From Kroppenstedtia sanguinis (GTDB lineage: Bacteria; Bacillota; Bacilli; Thermoactinomycetales; DSM-45169): DNA of 64,000 nt. Every line of letters starts with the position of its first letter. Within the stretch, counting starts at the first letter, position 1. Shown here piece by piece: positions 7,560 to 16,196 of this stretch. A program made the position numbers and the translations under genes. The DNA lies in NCBI RefSeq assembly GCF_050433445.1, contig NZ_JBNPXF010000006.1:62001-126000 (forward strand), written 5' to 3'. The notes beneath the pieces were generated by a model that was not told where the DNA came from, did not search any database, and was given only the letters and a program-made list of their open reading frames with translations.

Positions 7560-8231
7560 TCAGTTTTGGACCGATTCCGTTTCATCCCGGGATTTATTCA
7601 TATTGGATACACGGTTTAAAACCAACTTCACCGCGATCGCGTCATCCAGATAACCGATCGGAAAGATATAGTCGGGGATAATATCCGTGGACAGAATAAA
7701 GTACAACAAAGCACTCCCCAGGATGGCGCGTTCCGAAGAAGTCAGATCCGACCTGGAGTACTGTGTATAGATCTGCTTCAACTCCTCGATAAAAGGACCC
7801 GCCCCACCCACCTGCCGGACTTTGGGGTGAAATTTTTTCTGAATCATCTGCTCGCCCTCTTCGGTCAGGGCGTATTGTTCATAAACCACCAATTCTTGCT
7901 TGACGCGATCGATCGTGTATTGCAGATCATGCCCTTTGGAAGCCCCGATAAATTCCTGAATCATATCCACAGAGGCATGCAGATCCGACTGTTGCTCCAC
8001 CTTCACCGTGTCTATTTTGTAACCGGCCGCTCGGTACAAGGTATCTAAAGGGACATCCAAACATTGGGCAAACAACTTCAGGTGCTTCGGCTTCGCTTGT
8101 TGCTTCCCGTTTGCGATTCTGGAGATCGTTGCCGTATCAATCCCCGTCAGCCTGCTCAGCCTGCGCATCGAGATCGAACGTTCCTGCAGCAAATGCCTTA
8201 AGAGCATCCCGATCTGATTTCCCTCATCCAT
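7560..8231 (-). CDS. Xre-family regulator with C-terminal DUF1232 domain
   Basis: A 223-residue protein. Residues about 5-65 are a Cro/CI-type helix-turn-helix (MRRLSRLTGIDTATISRIAN, KPKHLKLFAQCLDVPLDTLY). The C-terminal part (about 160-205) carries the YkvA/DUF1232 motif, with SALLYFILSTDIIPDYIFPIGYLDD, a short amphipathic membrane-associated domain. Combining both suggests a repressor tied to the membrane or to envelope state (inference). The start at 8231 is chosen because GAGGGAG lies just upstream; the earlier in-frame GTG codons are themselves part of that ribosome site. A perfect palindrome 50 bases upstream is a probable operator. Confidence 0.82.
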   Translation of the reverse strand: MDEGNQIGMLLRHLLQERSISMRRLSRLTGIDTATISRIANGKQQAKPKHLKLFAQCLDVPLDTLYRAAGYKIDTVKVEQQSDLHASVDMIQEFIGASKGHDLQYTIDRVKQELVVYEQYALTEEGEQMIQKKFHPKVRQVGGAGPFIEELKQIYTQYSRSDLTSSERAILGSALLYFILSTDIIPDYIFPIGYLDDAIAVKLVLNRVSNMNKSRDETESVQN

Positions 8232-8282
8232 ACTCTCCCTCACCACTTCCGTTTCAACTGAGTGTTACATTCTATTTCTTTT

Positions 8283-8301
8283 TTCCACACCAGGTGTGGA
8301 A
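8283..8301. promoter_or_regulatory. Perfect palindromic operator upstream of Xre-DUF1232 gene
   Basis: TTCCACACCAGGTGTGGAA: two perfect 9-bp arms around a central A. It lies 52 bases upstream of the regulator's start codon, near a possible minus-strand -10 (TAGAAT). Probable autoregulatory site. Confidence 0.55.
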
Positions 8302-8349
8302 CGGATCCCCACTAAAAGCATTGTGAAAAAGCCGTCATACCCACATGCC

Positions 8350-8502
8350 CAGGGTCGCTTCGCTCCCCGGTCACGCTATGCACTCACCAGTACAAGTCTC
8401 GCCAGGGTGCTTTCGCACCCGGTCTCGCTATGCAGGCAGGGGTGGGTTTCACATGGAGTGATTTTGGATCGTCAGAACAACGAAAACGACATGTGAAACC
8501 CA
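8350..8502 (+). repeat. Dispersed repeat (ACAAGTCTCGCC family) plus 13-bp inverted repeat
   Basis: Two related units (8351-8381 and 8392-8433) end in CACGCTATGC or CTCGCTATGC. The second, starting ACAAGTCTCGCCAGGGTGCT, recurs near 28448-28489 and 55967-56010. Immediately after it a perfect 13-bp inverted repeat (8443-8455 TGGGTTTCACATG, 8490-8502 complement) encloses 34 bases. Non-coding. Confidence 0.65.
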
Positions 8503-8540
8503 ATCCCGACCGACCCAGCCAGAACCAAATCACAACGCTT

Positions 8541-9227
8541 CTAAGGAGTAAACAGTGGATTGGCTTCAGGAAATTGCAACAGGCGGTTGAGCGGGATCTC
8601 CCCGGAAAATAAGGATTGGTCCACCGCGATCAACAGAACCAACCCGACGAGCAAACTGTATGTCCATGGCTTCCGCAACAACCACGGGATCGGCTGGGGT
8701 GTTTTTTGCACCCGCCTCCGCTGTCTCCTCACTTCCTCATATATGAGTCGGATGATCATGATCAGGGTGAACACGTAGATGAGATTCATCAAGCCGATCA
8801 TATATATGGGTGCCTCCCGATGAACCATCACGCCCAGCATCGCCCCCATCATCCCACCCATGATTCCCGCCAACATGCCGTCCAGAGAGGCCATCAGGTG
8901 TACAGGCCTGCCGGCGGAATATCCCACCGCCATACCTGCCAAGACCGCGTAGACTGTCGGGGCAAACATTTCATTAAATAACACGCCGAGCAACGTTCCC
9001 ACCAAGAGACTCCCCATCATGGCCACTCCCATGGCCAGCATCATCGTCACCATACAAGTCAGATCCTCCCGGTGGCGATGAATCAACAGCAATGAATAAC
9101 CGGTGAGAAGGGTGACGGACAACATGGCGCTCGCGGCGACAAGCACATGGATTCCCCCTTTTCGAAAAAAGCGGTTCCTCATTTTAATCCATGAACCGGG
9201 GCGTGCGGTTATGTCTGGATTCATCAT
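8541..9227 (-). CDS. Multi-pass membrane protein, unknown function
   Basis: A 228-residue protein with five or six transmembrane segments, several unusually rich in Met and Gly (MVTMMLAMGVAMMGSLLVG, GMLAGIMGGMMGAMLGVMV). A basic cytoplasmic loop (EEVRRQRRRVQK) separates the last two helices. The start at 9227 follows GAGGGGG. The repeated small-residue/Met pattern resembles GxxxG-packed channel or transporter helices, but no known family is recognised. A hairpin separates it from the upstream DUF58 operon. Confidence 0.7.
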   Translation of the reverse strand: MMNPDITARPGSWIKMRNRFFRKGGIHVLVAASAMLSVTLLTGYSLLLIHRHREDLTCMVTMMLAMGVAMMGSLLVGTLLGVLFNEMFAPTVYAVLAGMAVGYSAGRPVHLMASLDGMLAGIMGGMMGAMLGVMVHREAPIYMIGLMNLIYVFTLIMIIRLIYEEVRRQRRRVQKTPQPIPWLLRKPWTYSLLVGLVLLIAVDQSLFSGEIPLNRLLQFPEANPLFTP

Positions 9228-9246
9228 TTTCAGTTCCCCCTCACAA

Positions 9247-9283
9247 CAACCAAAGAGACCCGCCATCCGGGTCTCTTTGGTTG
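9247..9283 (-). terminator. Terminator after DUF58 operon
   Basis: A perfect 16-bp stem (9247-9262 with 9268-9283) and 5-base loop start 5 bases after the DUF58 stop codon. The arms have CAACCAAAGAG/CTCTTTGGTTG character; no long T-run. Confidence 0.7.
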
Positions 9284-9288
9284 CCTTC

Positions 9289-10653
9289 CTATAGCAGGGC
9301 ACGGTTTTTGATCTCGATGTATTGGTGGATTACAGAGGTGGCCAGCTGGCCGGAACGGACATCCAGCACCACCGTTCCCCGTCGTTTCAGGAGGTCCATG
9401 CGATCGGTTCGCTCTTCCTTCACCTCCTCCGCCACCGACTTCCGGTAGACCTCCCCCGTTTCCCGGGGCAACAGGTTTCTTTCCCGGTCCAAAAGCGGAT
9501 CCCGGATGGTCACCGTCATCACCAGATGCCGTCGCTGCAACACGGCCAACTGTTCTGTCAGTTCATCGGCAAAAGTCAAATGGCCCGCATCGGTGAACAA
9601 TGCAACCAAGGCCCGCCGTTTTTGGCGAAAACCTAAAGTCTCCACCGCCATCCGATAACCCGACTCCACAAATTCCGGCTCCAAATCGAAACAGGCTTCC
9701 ACCAACCGTTGCAGATGAGAATGTCCTTTTCCCGGAGGAACCCAGCGCAGAATCCGATTGGAAAAAGCCAACAAACTCACCTGATCCCCTCTCTCCAATG
9801 CGATCGCCACAAAAGCGAGCACAGCTTCCACCGCTCGGTCTAGACGGGTCAACTCCCCATCCTTCACTCCCATCACCCGCCCACAATCGATCAGAACGGC
9901 TACATGCTGCCCTTGCTCTGGTTGATATACATTGGTGGCCAACTTTCCCCGGCGGGCGGTGGCCATCCAGTTGATCTGTCGTGGTTCGTCATCCGGGACA
10001 TACTCCCGGATATGAGAAAAATCCGAACCTCGCCCTGGGCCTTGACGGGCATAGGGGCCCTTCGTGGACAGTTGCTTTTTGTAAACCCCACCCCGCACCC
10101 TTCTCACCTCTTGCAAACGGGGATAAACCCGGATCTCCTCCCCACCTTCCACAGACTGCTGTCGCATCCACAAACCCAGACGACCGCTAACGCGGGCATG
10201 AATCCGCCCGAATCGGTGGATTCCCCGGCGGTGGGGGCGAATCGTATATTCCGCTTGGACCCTTTGCCCCGGCGACAGGCGGAGTTCCATTTCTCGCCGG
10301 CTGACTTGAAAACCTTGGGGAAAATCGTCCCGCAGGATACACCGAACAGGATAGGGAGCCTGATGACGGACTCTCAGCTCCACCCGATTCTCCTCGTCGA
10401 TTTCAAAAAAAGCGGGATGGGAGCGTTTCAGCTCCACCTTCCCAAATTGATAAAGCGAGTACAAATCCACAATGGAGAAAATCAGACCGATCCCTAAACA
10501 GGCCAAAGGCGTCCAGCCCGTGGAATCCCACAGGAAAGCCACCAGAGTGATCGCGGCTCCCACCGCTGTCCAGCCCAACAACCGAGGCGTTGGCACCCAG
10601 GCATTATCGCGGAACCACAACCGTACTCGTGATCTCTTCGATGAGGTCGTCAA
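9289..10653 (-). CDS. DUF58 domain protein
   Basis: A 454-residue membrane-anchored protein with two N-terminal transmembrane helices (about residues 25-65), then an immunoglobulin-like region and the DUF58 signature GRGSDFSHIREYVPDDEPRQ followed by INWMATARRGKL. A von Willebrand A-like fold follows (VAVLIDCGRVM). DUF58 proteins work with MoxR AAA+ ATPases in envelope-stress or protein-complex maturation. The likely start is TTG at 10653, preceded by GGAGGGG with a 7-base gap, which overlaps the moxR gene by 50 bases. It is the last gene of a five-gene operon. Confidence 0.85.
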   Translation of the reverse strand: MTTSSKRSRVRLWFRDNAWVPTPRLLGWTAVGAAITLVAFLWDSTGWTPLACLGIGLIFSIVDLYSLYQFGKVELKRSHPAFFEIDEENRVELRVRHQAPYPVRCILRDDFPQGFQVSRREMELRLSPGQRVQAEYTIRPHRRGIHRFGRIHARVSGRLGLWMRQQSVEGGEEIRVYPRLQEVRRVRGGVYKKQLSTKGPYARQGPGRGSDFSHIREYVPDDEPRQINWMATARRGKLATNVYQPEQGQHVAVLIDCGRVMGVKDGELTRLDRAVEAVLAFVAIALERGDQVSLLAFSNRILRWVPPGKGHSHLQRLVEACFDLEPEFVESGYRMAVETLGFRQKRRALVALFTDAGHLTFADELTEQLAVLQRRHLVMTVTIRDPLLDRERNLLPRETGEVYRKSVAEEVKEERTDRMDLLKRRGTVVLDVRSGQLATSVIHQYIEIKNRALL

Positions 10654-11566
10654 TATTTAACCCCTCCAGTTCCACATCTGGGTTGGGTACCACACGGTGA
10701 CGAAGTACCGGTTTCATCACGGTTTTTACATCATCCGGAGTGACATAATCCCGCCCTTCCATGGCCGCCATCGCCTTTCCCAAACTGAGGAGATTCAGTC
10801 CCGCCCGGGGACTGGCTCCCAGCATCACCCGCGGATGCTGACGGGTGGCCCGGACGATGCCGGCGATATACCGAAGGACCGACTCTTCCACCTGCACTTC
10901 CTCCAACATCTTCCGACAAGCGAGGATCTCCTCCACACCTACCTGAGGGAGAAGAGCGGATTCCCGGCGCTCTGTCATCCGATGTTCCCGAAGCACCGCA
11001 ATCTCCTCTTCTTCCTCAGGATAGTCCACCATCAGCTTAATTGAAAATCGATCCAGCTGCGCTTCCGGCAGGGGATAAGTCCCTTCATATTCGATGGGAT
11101 TTTGCGTCGCCACCACGAAGAAAGGTTGTGGCAATCCCTTCCCCTCACCATCCACAGTCACCTGTCCCTCCTCCATCGCCTCCAGGAGGGCCGCCTGGGT
11201 TTTGGGAGGTGTCCGGTTGATCTCATCCGCCAGGATGAGATGATGGAACAAAGGGCCCTTCTTAAAGGTAAATCGACCCGACTGTAGATCAAATACCTGG
11301 GTCCCCGTCACATCTGCCGGCATCAGATCCGGAGTGAACTGGATGCGAGCGAAGGAAGCATCCACCACCTGTCCCAACGCTCGCACCATCAAGGTCTTGC
11401 CCAATCCCGGTACCCCTTCTAACAGTGCATGCCCTCCTGTCAATAGGGAACCCCAGAGAAATCGGAGCGACTCACGCTGACCGACAACCTTTTTTTCCAA
11501 GTGAGAAATCACTCCTTCGGAAATGTCTCCGATCCGTTGCGTGTCGATCCTCCCTTGATACTCCAT
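10604..11566 (-). CDS. MoxR-type AAA+ ATPase
   Basis: A 320-residue chaperone-like ATPase. Walker A is GVPGLGKT, Walker B ILADEINR, sensor 1 VVATQNPIEYEGTYPLPEAQ, and sensor 2 GASPRAGLNLL. It pairs with the VWA-like DUF58 protein downstream, as is usual for the family. The ATG at 11566 has GAGAGGAGA upstream and lies inside the 3' end of the DUF4350 gene (overlap about 58 bases), so translation is coupled. Confidence 0.92.
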   Translation of the reverse strand: MEYQGRIDTQRIGDISEGVISHLEKKVVGQRESLRFLWGSLLTGGHALLEGVPGLGKTLMVRALGQVVDASFARIQFTPDLMPADVTGTQVFDLQSGRFTFKKGPLFHHLILADEINRTPPKTQAALLEAMEEGQVTVDGEGKGLPQPFFVVATQNPIEYEGTYPLPEAQLDRFSIKLMVDYPEEEEEIAVLREHRMTERRESALLPQVGVEEILACRKMLEEVQVEESVLRYIAGIVRATRQHPRVMLGASPRAGLNLLSLGKAMAAMEGRDYVTPDDVKTVMKPVLRHRVVPNPDVELEGLNIDDLIEEITSTVVVPR

Positions 11567-12729
11567 GCTTCCATCTCCTCTCTCATGGTTTGAATCTCCC
11601 GGCTCCATCGCATCAAGGTGCGGCCTTTCGGCGAGTCCGACAAATGATTTACTTCACTGACCAGGGTTTGCAGACGTCGGGTGAAATCCCTACCCATCAT
11701 CTGTTCGGCCCGCTCATACACCACTTCCTCTGTAGCTTGCTGAGGCAGACCCAGGCGAATTTTCATCTCCTTCATCAAGGCATTTAGCTGAATATCCAGG
11801 GCTTCCTGTCCCAAGCCAGCCCGTTCATAAAGGGAAGCCATAGCTCGAATATATTCGTTCCCGGTACGCGTCACACGCACATTTTCCCAGCGGGGAGAGG
11901 CAAATCGTTTTCCTCTGCGATACAACCACAGGATAAACAACAAGAAAAGTTGCAGCGCAAACCACCACATCATCGGAGTGAACAGATCAGTCAAACCCAA
12001 AGTCTCCTCTTCCATCTGAGAAGGCAGCAGTCCCTCCCAGTGCACCGTCTCATCAAACCAGACCTTCCCCTGACCCTTTGTCAGAGAAGCCAAGTACAGA
12101 GCCAGTGCCACATGATCCCCCTGATCGATCCCCTCATTGGTGATCGGCTCCGCCTCTGGTATGTAAAAAACCGCTCCCTTCCCGATGTTTCGCATCCCCA
12201 CCCGGACGATCCCCTCTTGATCCATCCATGCCTCGTCTAGGTCAGCAGAGGAATCCAGCCTGCCATCTGAAGCAAAATGGAGAGTTCGGACCTGGGTTCG
12301 CCAGCCATCGGAAACCTGGGACATATGAATCTCTTGTTCTCCCTGATGCCCTCCATGGGCCTGTAACCCCAGCCGATCAGAGAGTAAATTACCCGGTTTG
12401 GACCAGATCACCACCGTATTTCCCTGTTGAATCCACTTTTGCAAGCTTTCCAAAGCAGGATTAGTCAACATCATCCCCTGGGGTTCCACAATCCAGAGAA
12501 CATGTCCTGAGGAATCAGGCAGACGGTTCCAACTCGCCTCCCAGCGGTCCACGGGAACTCCCCGATGATCCAATAACCGGTAGATCCCTCTTAAACCCTC
12601 TTCTGCTGAACTTCGGCTGGAATACGGGGGATGGGAAGCATCCAACCAAGTGGAGAGGAACCAACCGGCCCCTATCCCGACCAGCAGGATCATCAATCCA
12701 AGTGCCCAAACCTTGGCTTTCCCCTTCAT
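11509..12729 (-). CDS. DUF4350 domain membrane protein
   Basis: A 406-residue protein: N-terminal transmembrane helix (residues 8-28), an extracytoplasmic domain related to GATase-like DUF4350 (SSAEEGLRGIYRLLDHRGVP, then VLWIVEPQGM), a second transmembrane helix near residues 255-275 (MMWWFALQLFLLFILWLYRR) and a cytoplasmic helical tail. DUF4350 proteins are standard members of MoxR/DUF58 operons. The start overlaps the DUF4129 gene by 4 bases (ATGA), with GGGGGTG upstream. Confidence 0.82.
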   Translation of the reverse strand: MKGKAKVWALGLMILLVGIGAGWFLSTWLDASHPPYSSRSSAEEGLRGIYRLLDHRGVPVDRWEASWNRLPDSSGHVLWIVEPQGMMLTNPALESLQKWIQQGNTVVIWSKPGNLLSDRLGLQAHGGHQGEQEIHMSQVSDGWRTQVRTLHFASDGRLDSSADLDEAWMDQEGIVRVGMRNIGKGAVFYIPEAEPITNEGIDQGDHVALALYLASLTKGQGKVWFDETVHWEGLLPSQMEEETLGLTDLFTPMMWWFALQLFLLFILWLYRRGKRFASPRWENVRVTRTGNEYIRAMASLYERAGLGQEALDIQLNALMKEMKIRLGLPQQATEEVVYERAEQMMGRDFTRRLQTLVSEVNHLSDSPKGRTLMRWSREIQTMREEMEAWSIKGGSTRNGSETFPKE

Positions 12730-13349
12730 TCACGGTCACCCCCTTGTATCAAGAGAGCGGACAGGCGACGGAATTTCCGATAGTCTCCATCCCCTGCTTG
12801 AAGTTGTCCATACCAAACTAAATCAAATCGAAGGGTCAAAGCGGAAAAGAGAGACAACAGACTGGAACCGTTTTGCTCCACTTCTCGCCGGTATTCCCGG
12901 TTCGTTTTATGATCTGAGCGGATCAATACCCCGCGTTCATGCAGTGCCGTAAGCACAGCCCAGAACAAACACCGGATCCCTTCCTTGTAATCTCCCTGCT
13001 CCGCTTTCTTTTCCCCTTCTTCCCACCAGTGTTGAACCTCTTCACCTACAGGCATCGAAGAAGAACCTGCGTCTTCTTCCACACGACGGGTATAATGAAC
13101 CCTCCGCTGGATCCAGAAAAAAGCGAGAATCAGGATCAGCAGGATCAGTACCGGAAGTAACCAGCCCCATCCCACTGGTATCTGAATTCCGAACAGATCC
13201 CTCAACCATCCTCGAAGTAGATCATCCCATTGATCGTACCATGTATTGAGTCGGTTCTGCAGATCGACCCACCAACTTCCACGTGCCCTCTCCTCTTCTT
13301 TTAATATCTCATCAAGCTGTCGTCGCACCTCCTGGTATTCCGATGACAT
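12726..13349 (-). CDS. DUF4129 domain protein
   Basis: A 207-residue protein with one transmembrane helix (WGWLLPVLILLILILAFFWI, about residues 60-80) and a C-terminal cytoplasmic DUF4129 domain with YKEGIRCLFWAVLTALHERG, TNREYRRE, and the aromatic-rich FDLVWYGQLQAGDGDYRKF end. In other genomes DUF4129 is the tail of transglutaminase-like envelope proteins; here it is a stand-alone gene in the MoxR operon. It overlaps the next gene by 4 bases. Confidence 0.82.
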   Translation of the reverse strand: MSSEYQEVRRQLDEILKEEERARGSWWVDLQNRLNTWYDQWDDLLRGWLRDLFGIQIPVGWGWLLPVLILLILILAFFWIQRRVHYTRRVEEDAGSSSMPVGEEVQHWWEEGEKKAEQGDYKEGIRCLFWAVLTALHERGVLIRSDHKTNREYRREVEQNGSSLLSLFSALTLRFDLVWYGQLQAGDGDYRKFRRLSALLIQGGDRE

Positions 13350-13378
13350 AGGCGGAAAACCCTCCTGTCCATTCCATG

Positions 13379-14290
13379 CTATAAAGCAGACCCTTCCAAC
13401 CGATCGGTCTCCTCGATTAGATCCATCCCTTCTTTTTTTGTACGCCGTTCAAAATACACTAGTGCTGCCATCATCCAGGCAGGTGCAGTCAGTAACGCTG
13501 TCAAAATCGCCATGAGAAGAGCCTGAACCAGATTGGCAAACCAGAACCACCCTGGCGAAAAAAATGTTTCAACGGAAAGGAGCAACAACACCTGAACCAA
13601 AGAGGGAAGCATATTAAATACATAGAGAATCAGGACCAACAGGATCAGCAAACCAAAAATTCGCCAAAAAGACCACCGAGTCAACTGCCAACTTCTCTTC
13701 AAAGCTCCCCAATAAGCGATATTTTCTTCCAGAATCACAGGTACAGCCAGAAAAAAGCGAACATAAAAGAAGATCCCGAACCCCAGGGAGACCAGCCCCC
13801 CTGGAAGGAGGAACACCAAAGCGACTTGCCACCATCCAGCCAATCCTACCAAGAGTCCGGGGGTCAGGGGAACGATCATCGCCCCCAGGATCAAAATCCA
13901 TTTGATCCAGACGGTCGCCAGAGTCTGCCCACCGAATCGGATCGCCAGCTGGAAAGCTTGTCTCAGAGAGAGGGCAGCCTCACCCCGTACAAATCCTTGG
14001 GTCACTCCCGTTACAGAAGCACCTGCAAATGGCCCCAGGAACATGTAGCACAGGATATAGACCAAACCAGAGATCACAAGTAACATCTCATTCGCTGGAT
14101 CGGTCCCACTTGGACCGGAATCCAGCTGAAACATGGAAAAATACAAAAAAAAGGTACCTAAACCGATAAACGTTCCACACACCATCCAAACAGATCGAAG
14201 GTTGGTTCGGAGGGCACGAAAGACGCCGTCCAGAATTTCAGTGAACCTCCAAGGCCGAAGGCCTCCATTCGACGGTGATTTCTGCGTCAA
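13379..14290 (-). CDS. Polytopic membrane protein, first gene of MoxR operon
   Basis: A 303-residue protein with about six transmembrane segments and the pattern RPWRFTEILDGVFRALRTNL near the N-terminus, seen in proteins annotated as glycerophosphodiester phosphodiesterase membrane-domain-like. ALSLRQAFQLAIR and ILEENIAYWGALKRSWQLTR are the recurring amphipathic segments of that family. Start is TTG at 14290, preceded by GGGGGAG. It precedes DUF4129-DUF4350-MoxR-DUF58, so the five proteins probably form one membrane complex or pathway (inference). Confidence 0.75.
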   Translation of the reverse strand: MTQKSPSNGGLRPWRFTEILDGVFRALRTNLRSVWMVCGTFIGLGTFFLYFSMFQLDSGPSGTDPANEMLLVISGLVYILCYMFLGPFAGASVTGVTQGFVRGEAALSLRQAFQLAIRFGGQTLATVWIKWILILGAMIVPLTPGLLVGLAGWWQVALVFLLPGGLVSLGFGIFFYVRFFLAVPVILEENIAYWGALKRSWQLTRWSFWRIFGLLILLVLILYVFNMLPSLVQVLLLLSVETFFSPGWFWFANLVQALLMAILTALLTAPAWMMAALVYFERRTKKEGMDLIEETDRLEGSAL

Positions 14291-14318
14291 GTCATCTCCC
14301 CCTTGTATTTAGAATGAC

Positions 14319-14342
14319 AGCCCGGAAATGGGCTTCCGGGCT
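14319..14342 (-). terminator. Terminator of M42 peptidase gene
   Basis: An 8-bp stem AGCCCGGA/TCCGGGCT (14319-14326 with 14335-14342), 8-base loop, then a T-containing run on the minus strand (TGTCATTCTAAAT). Confidence 0.6.
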
Positions 14343-14362
14343 GAGAGTAGGGTTGGGATGGA

Positions 14363-15427
14363 TCATTGTCCACGGATCTGACTCAACTGTTGTTCATCGA
14401 GGCGACGAACCACTGCGGTTAAAAAGCGCTTCGCCTGCTGGATATCCCCCCGATCTACGACGGCGGCATGGGAATGAATGTAACGGGCACAGATCCCTAC
14501 TGCAGCGGATGGAACCCCTTCCCCGGTGGTATGGACAGAGCCGGCATCCGTTCCCCCTTGAGAGACAAAGAATTGATAGGGAATCCCCTCTTCTTCCGCC
14601 GTCTCCACCAAAAAGCGACGCATCCCGGCAAGAGGTACCATCGAACGATCCATCAAGCGGATGACTACCCCTTTTCCCACTTCTCCGAAACCGTTCTCCA
14701 CTCCAGGCGTATCCCCCGCCGGCCCTACATCCACTGCAAAGAAAACATCGGGTTTCACCCTTTGTGCCGCCGTAACTGCCCCTCGGAGACCTACTTCTTC
14801 CTGGATGGTCGCCCCGGCATATACCGTATTGGGGTGAGTGTGGTCTTTTAAATCCTCCAGAAGCTCCAAAGACAGGGCACAGCCAAATCGGTTATCCACC
14901 GCTTTGGTCATCAGTCGGCTGCCCCCTTCCATCTCCACCACCGGGCAAACCGGTACGATCGCGTCCCCGGGTTGAATCCCCCACTTCTCCACCTTTTCCG
15001 CATGATCCGCTCCGATATCGATAAACATCTCCGTGATCTCCATCGGTATCTTCTTTTTCTCTGCATTTAACAGATGCGGTGGCATCGAGCCAATCACTCC
15101 AGGGATCCGTTTCCGATCTTGCGTAATCACTTCCACCCGCTGGGCCAGCATCACCTGACCCCACCAACCTCCCAGGGTCTGAAACTTAATAAATCCCTTA
15201 TCTGTGATCCGGGTCACCATAAATCCTACTTCATCCATATGACCTGCTACCATGACGCGGGGGCTCTCCGACTTTCCCCGTTGAACCCCAAACAGACTGC
15301 CCAGACGATCTTGGACGGTCTCATCAGTCAATTCACTAATCTCCCGTTGTAGGTATTCCCGCACTTCACCTTCGGCTCCCGGCACTCCGGGCAGTTGCGT
15401 CAACTCTCCAAACCGTTTCCAATCCAT
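14363..15427 (-). CDS. M42 family metallo-aminopeptidase (glutamyl aminopeptidase/endoglucanase-like)
   Basis: A 354-residue cytoplasmic enzyme of the M42 peptidases, which form large tetrahedral complexes that trim peptides to amino acids. Metal-ligand and catalytic motifs are complete: GHMDEVGFM (first His/Asp), VDNRFGCA, TIQEEVGLRGA (catalytic Glu pair), FAVDVGPAGD, GGTDAGS and the final RYIHSHAAVVDRGD. Length matches the family (about 350). Sixteen bases separate it from the downstream end of the recombinase gene on the same strand, so both may be cotranscribed, although their functions are unrelated. Confidence 0.93.
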   Translation of the reverse strand: MDWKRFGELTQLPGVPGAEGEVREYLQREISELTDETVQDRLGSLFGVQRGKSESPRVMVAGHMDEVGFMVTRITDKGFIKFQTLGGWWGQVMLAQRVEVITQDRKRIPGVIGSMPPHLLNAEKKKIPMEITEMFIDIGADHAEKVEKWGIQPGDAIVPVCPVVEMEGGSRLMTKAVDNRFGCALSLELLEDLKDHTHPNTVYAGATIQEEVGLRGAVTAAQRVKPDVFFAVDVGPAGDTPGVENGFGEVGKGVVIRLMDRSMVPLAGMRRFLVETAEEEGIPYQFFVSQGGTDAGSVHTTGEGVPSAAVGICARYIHSHAAVVDRGDIQQAKRFLTAVVRRLDEQQLSQIRGQ

Positions 15428-15442
15428 TCTGCAACCACTCCA

Positions 15443-16123
15443 TTACTTTGATATGTAGCCTTCTTTTTCTGGCTTCCCTTCAGAAATCTGGGCCTTCTGC
15501 CATTCCAGGTACCGACGGTGAACCGTTGCCCGAGAGACATCATAAACGAAACCTTGCAGTGTGGCCGCAACCTCCTCGAAAGTCAGCTTTCTCTCCCGTA
15601 AGGCCACAATTTGTTCCAGAGGCACCTCCTTTCGGGAGCGGCCACCCTGTTCCCTGTTTTTTAAGTTTTTTTCCGGACGATACCCTTCCCGGACTGCCCG
15701 GCGGATCCCCTCAGAAATTTTTCGCTTCATCCAATTGCGTTGCAGCTCCTCCACTCGGGCCATCGTTTCCAGTATCCTCCATTCGCCCGCGCTCAACTCC
15801 AGCTCTCCTTTGGACCAAAGACTGTATATCTTACAATCCGCACGGGTCAACTGGTGAATGATCGCCAGCTTGGTATCCTCCTTTCCCAGGCGGCTGTCAT
15901 CATGTACCAACACCACTTCCACCTGCTTTTCTCGGATGGCGTCCAACAGGCGAAGGATTCCCTCACGATCCAGATCCCAGCCGCTATGCCCTTCGGTAAT
16001 CGTCTCCACCACTTCTACACCGAGCTCGCTGGCCCAAGCGCTTAATGCTTCCACTTGCCCTTTCAAACTGCTCTCCTGCTTTGGGTTTTGGGCGGAAATC
16101 CTGGCATACAGAATGCCTTTCAA
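15443..16123 (-). CDS. yneB: Serine recombinase/resolvase family protein, YneB-like
   Basis: A 226-residue protein with an N-terminal resolvase domain (residues 1-135): KGILYARISAQNPKQESSLK contains the Tyr-Ala-Arg-x-Ser active-site start with the catalytic Ser, and VVLVHDDSRLGKE the conserved Arg region. A C-terminal helix-turn-helix follows (SRATVHRRYLEW). In Bacillus subtilis YneB sits between the SOS gene yneA and ynzC. Here it is next to ynzC but divergent from it, and no yneA or lexA is present. Start TTG at 16123, with AAGGAGG 8 bases upstream. No LexA-type box is visible between the two genes. Whether it acts as a recombinase is unknown. Confidence 0.75.
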   Translation of the reverse strand: MKGILYARISAQNPKQESSLKGQVEALSAWASELGVEVVETITEGHSGWDLDREGILRLLDAIREKQVEVVLVHDDSRLGKEDTKLAIIHQLTRADCKIYSLWSKGELELSAGEWRILETMARVEELQRNWMKRKISEGIRRAVREGYRPEKNLKNREQGGRSRKEVPLEQIVALRERKLTFEEVAATLQGFVYDVSRATVHRRYLEWQKAQISEGKPEKEGYISK

Positions 16124-16196
16124 CTCCGCATCCTCCTTTCCATCCTTGCCATATGCCTTTTCATTCTGTAAAGTGTTGAATGAAGGAGTGATGCTG

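Noticed and set aside
16124..16196. LexA-binding site between yneB and ynzC
   Set aside because: No CGAAC-N4-GTTCG-like sequence is present.
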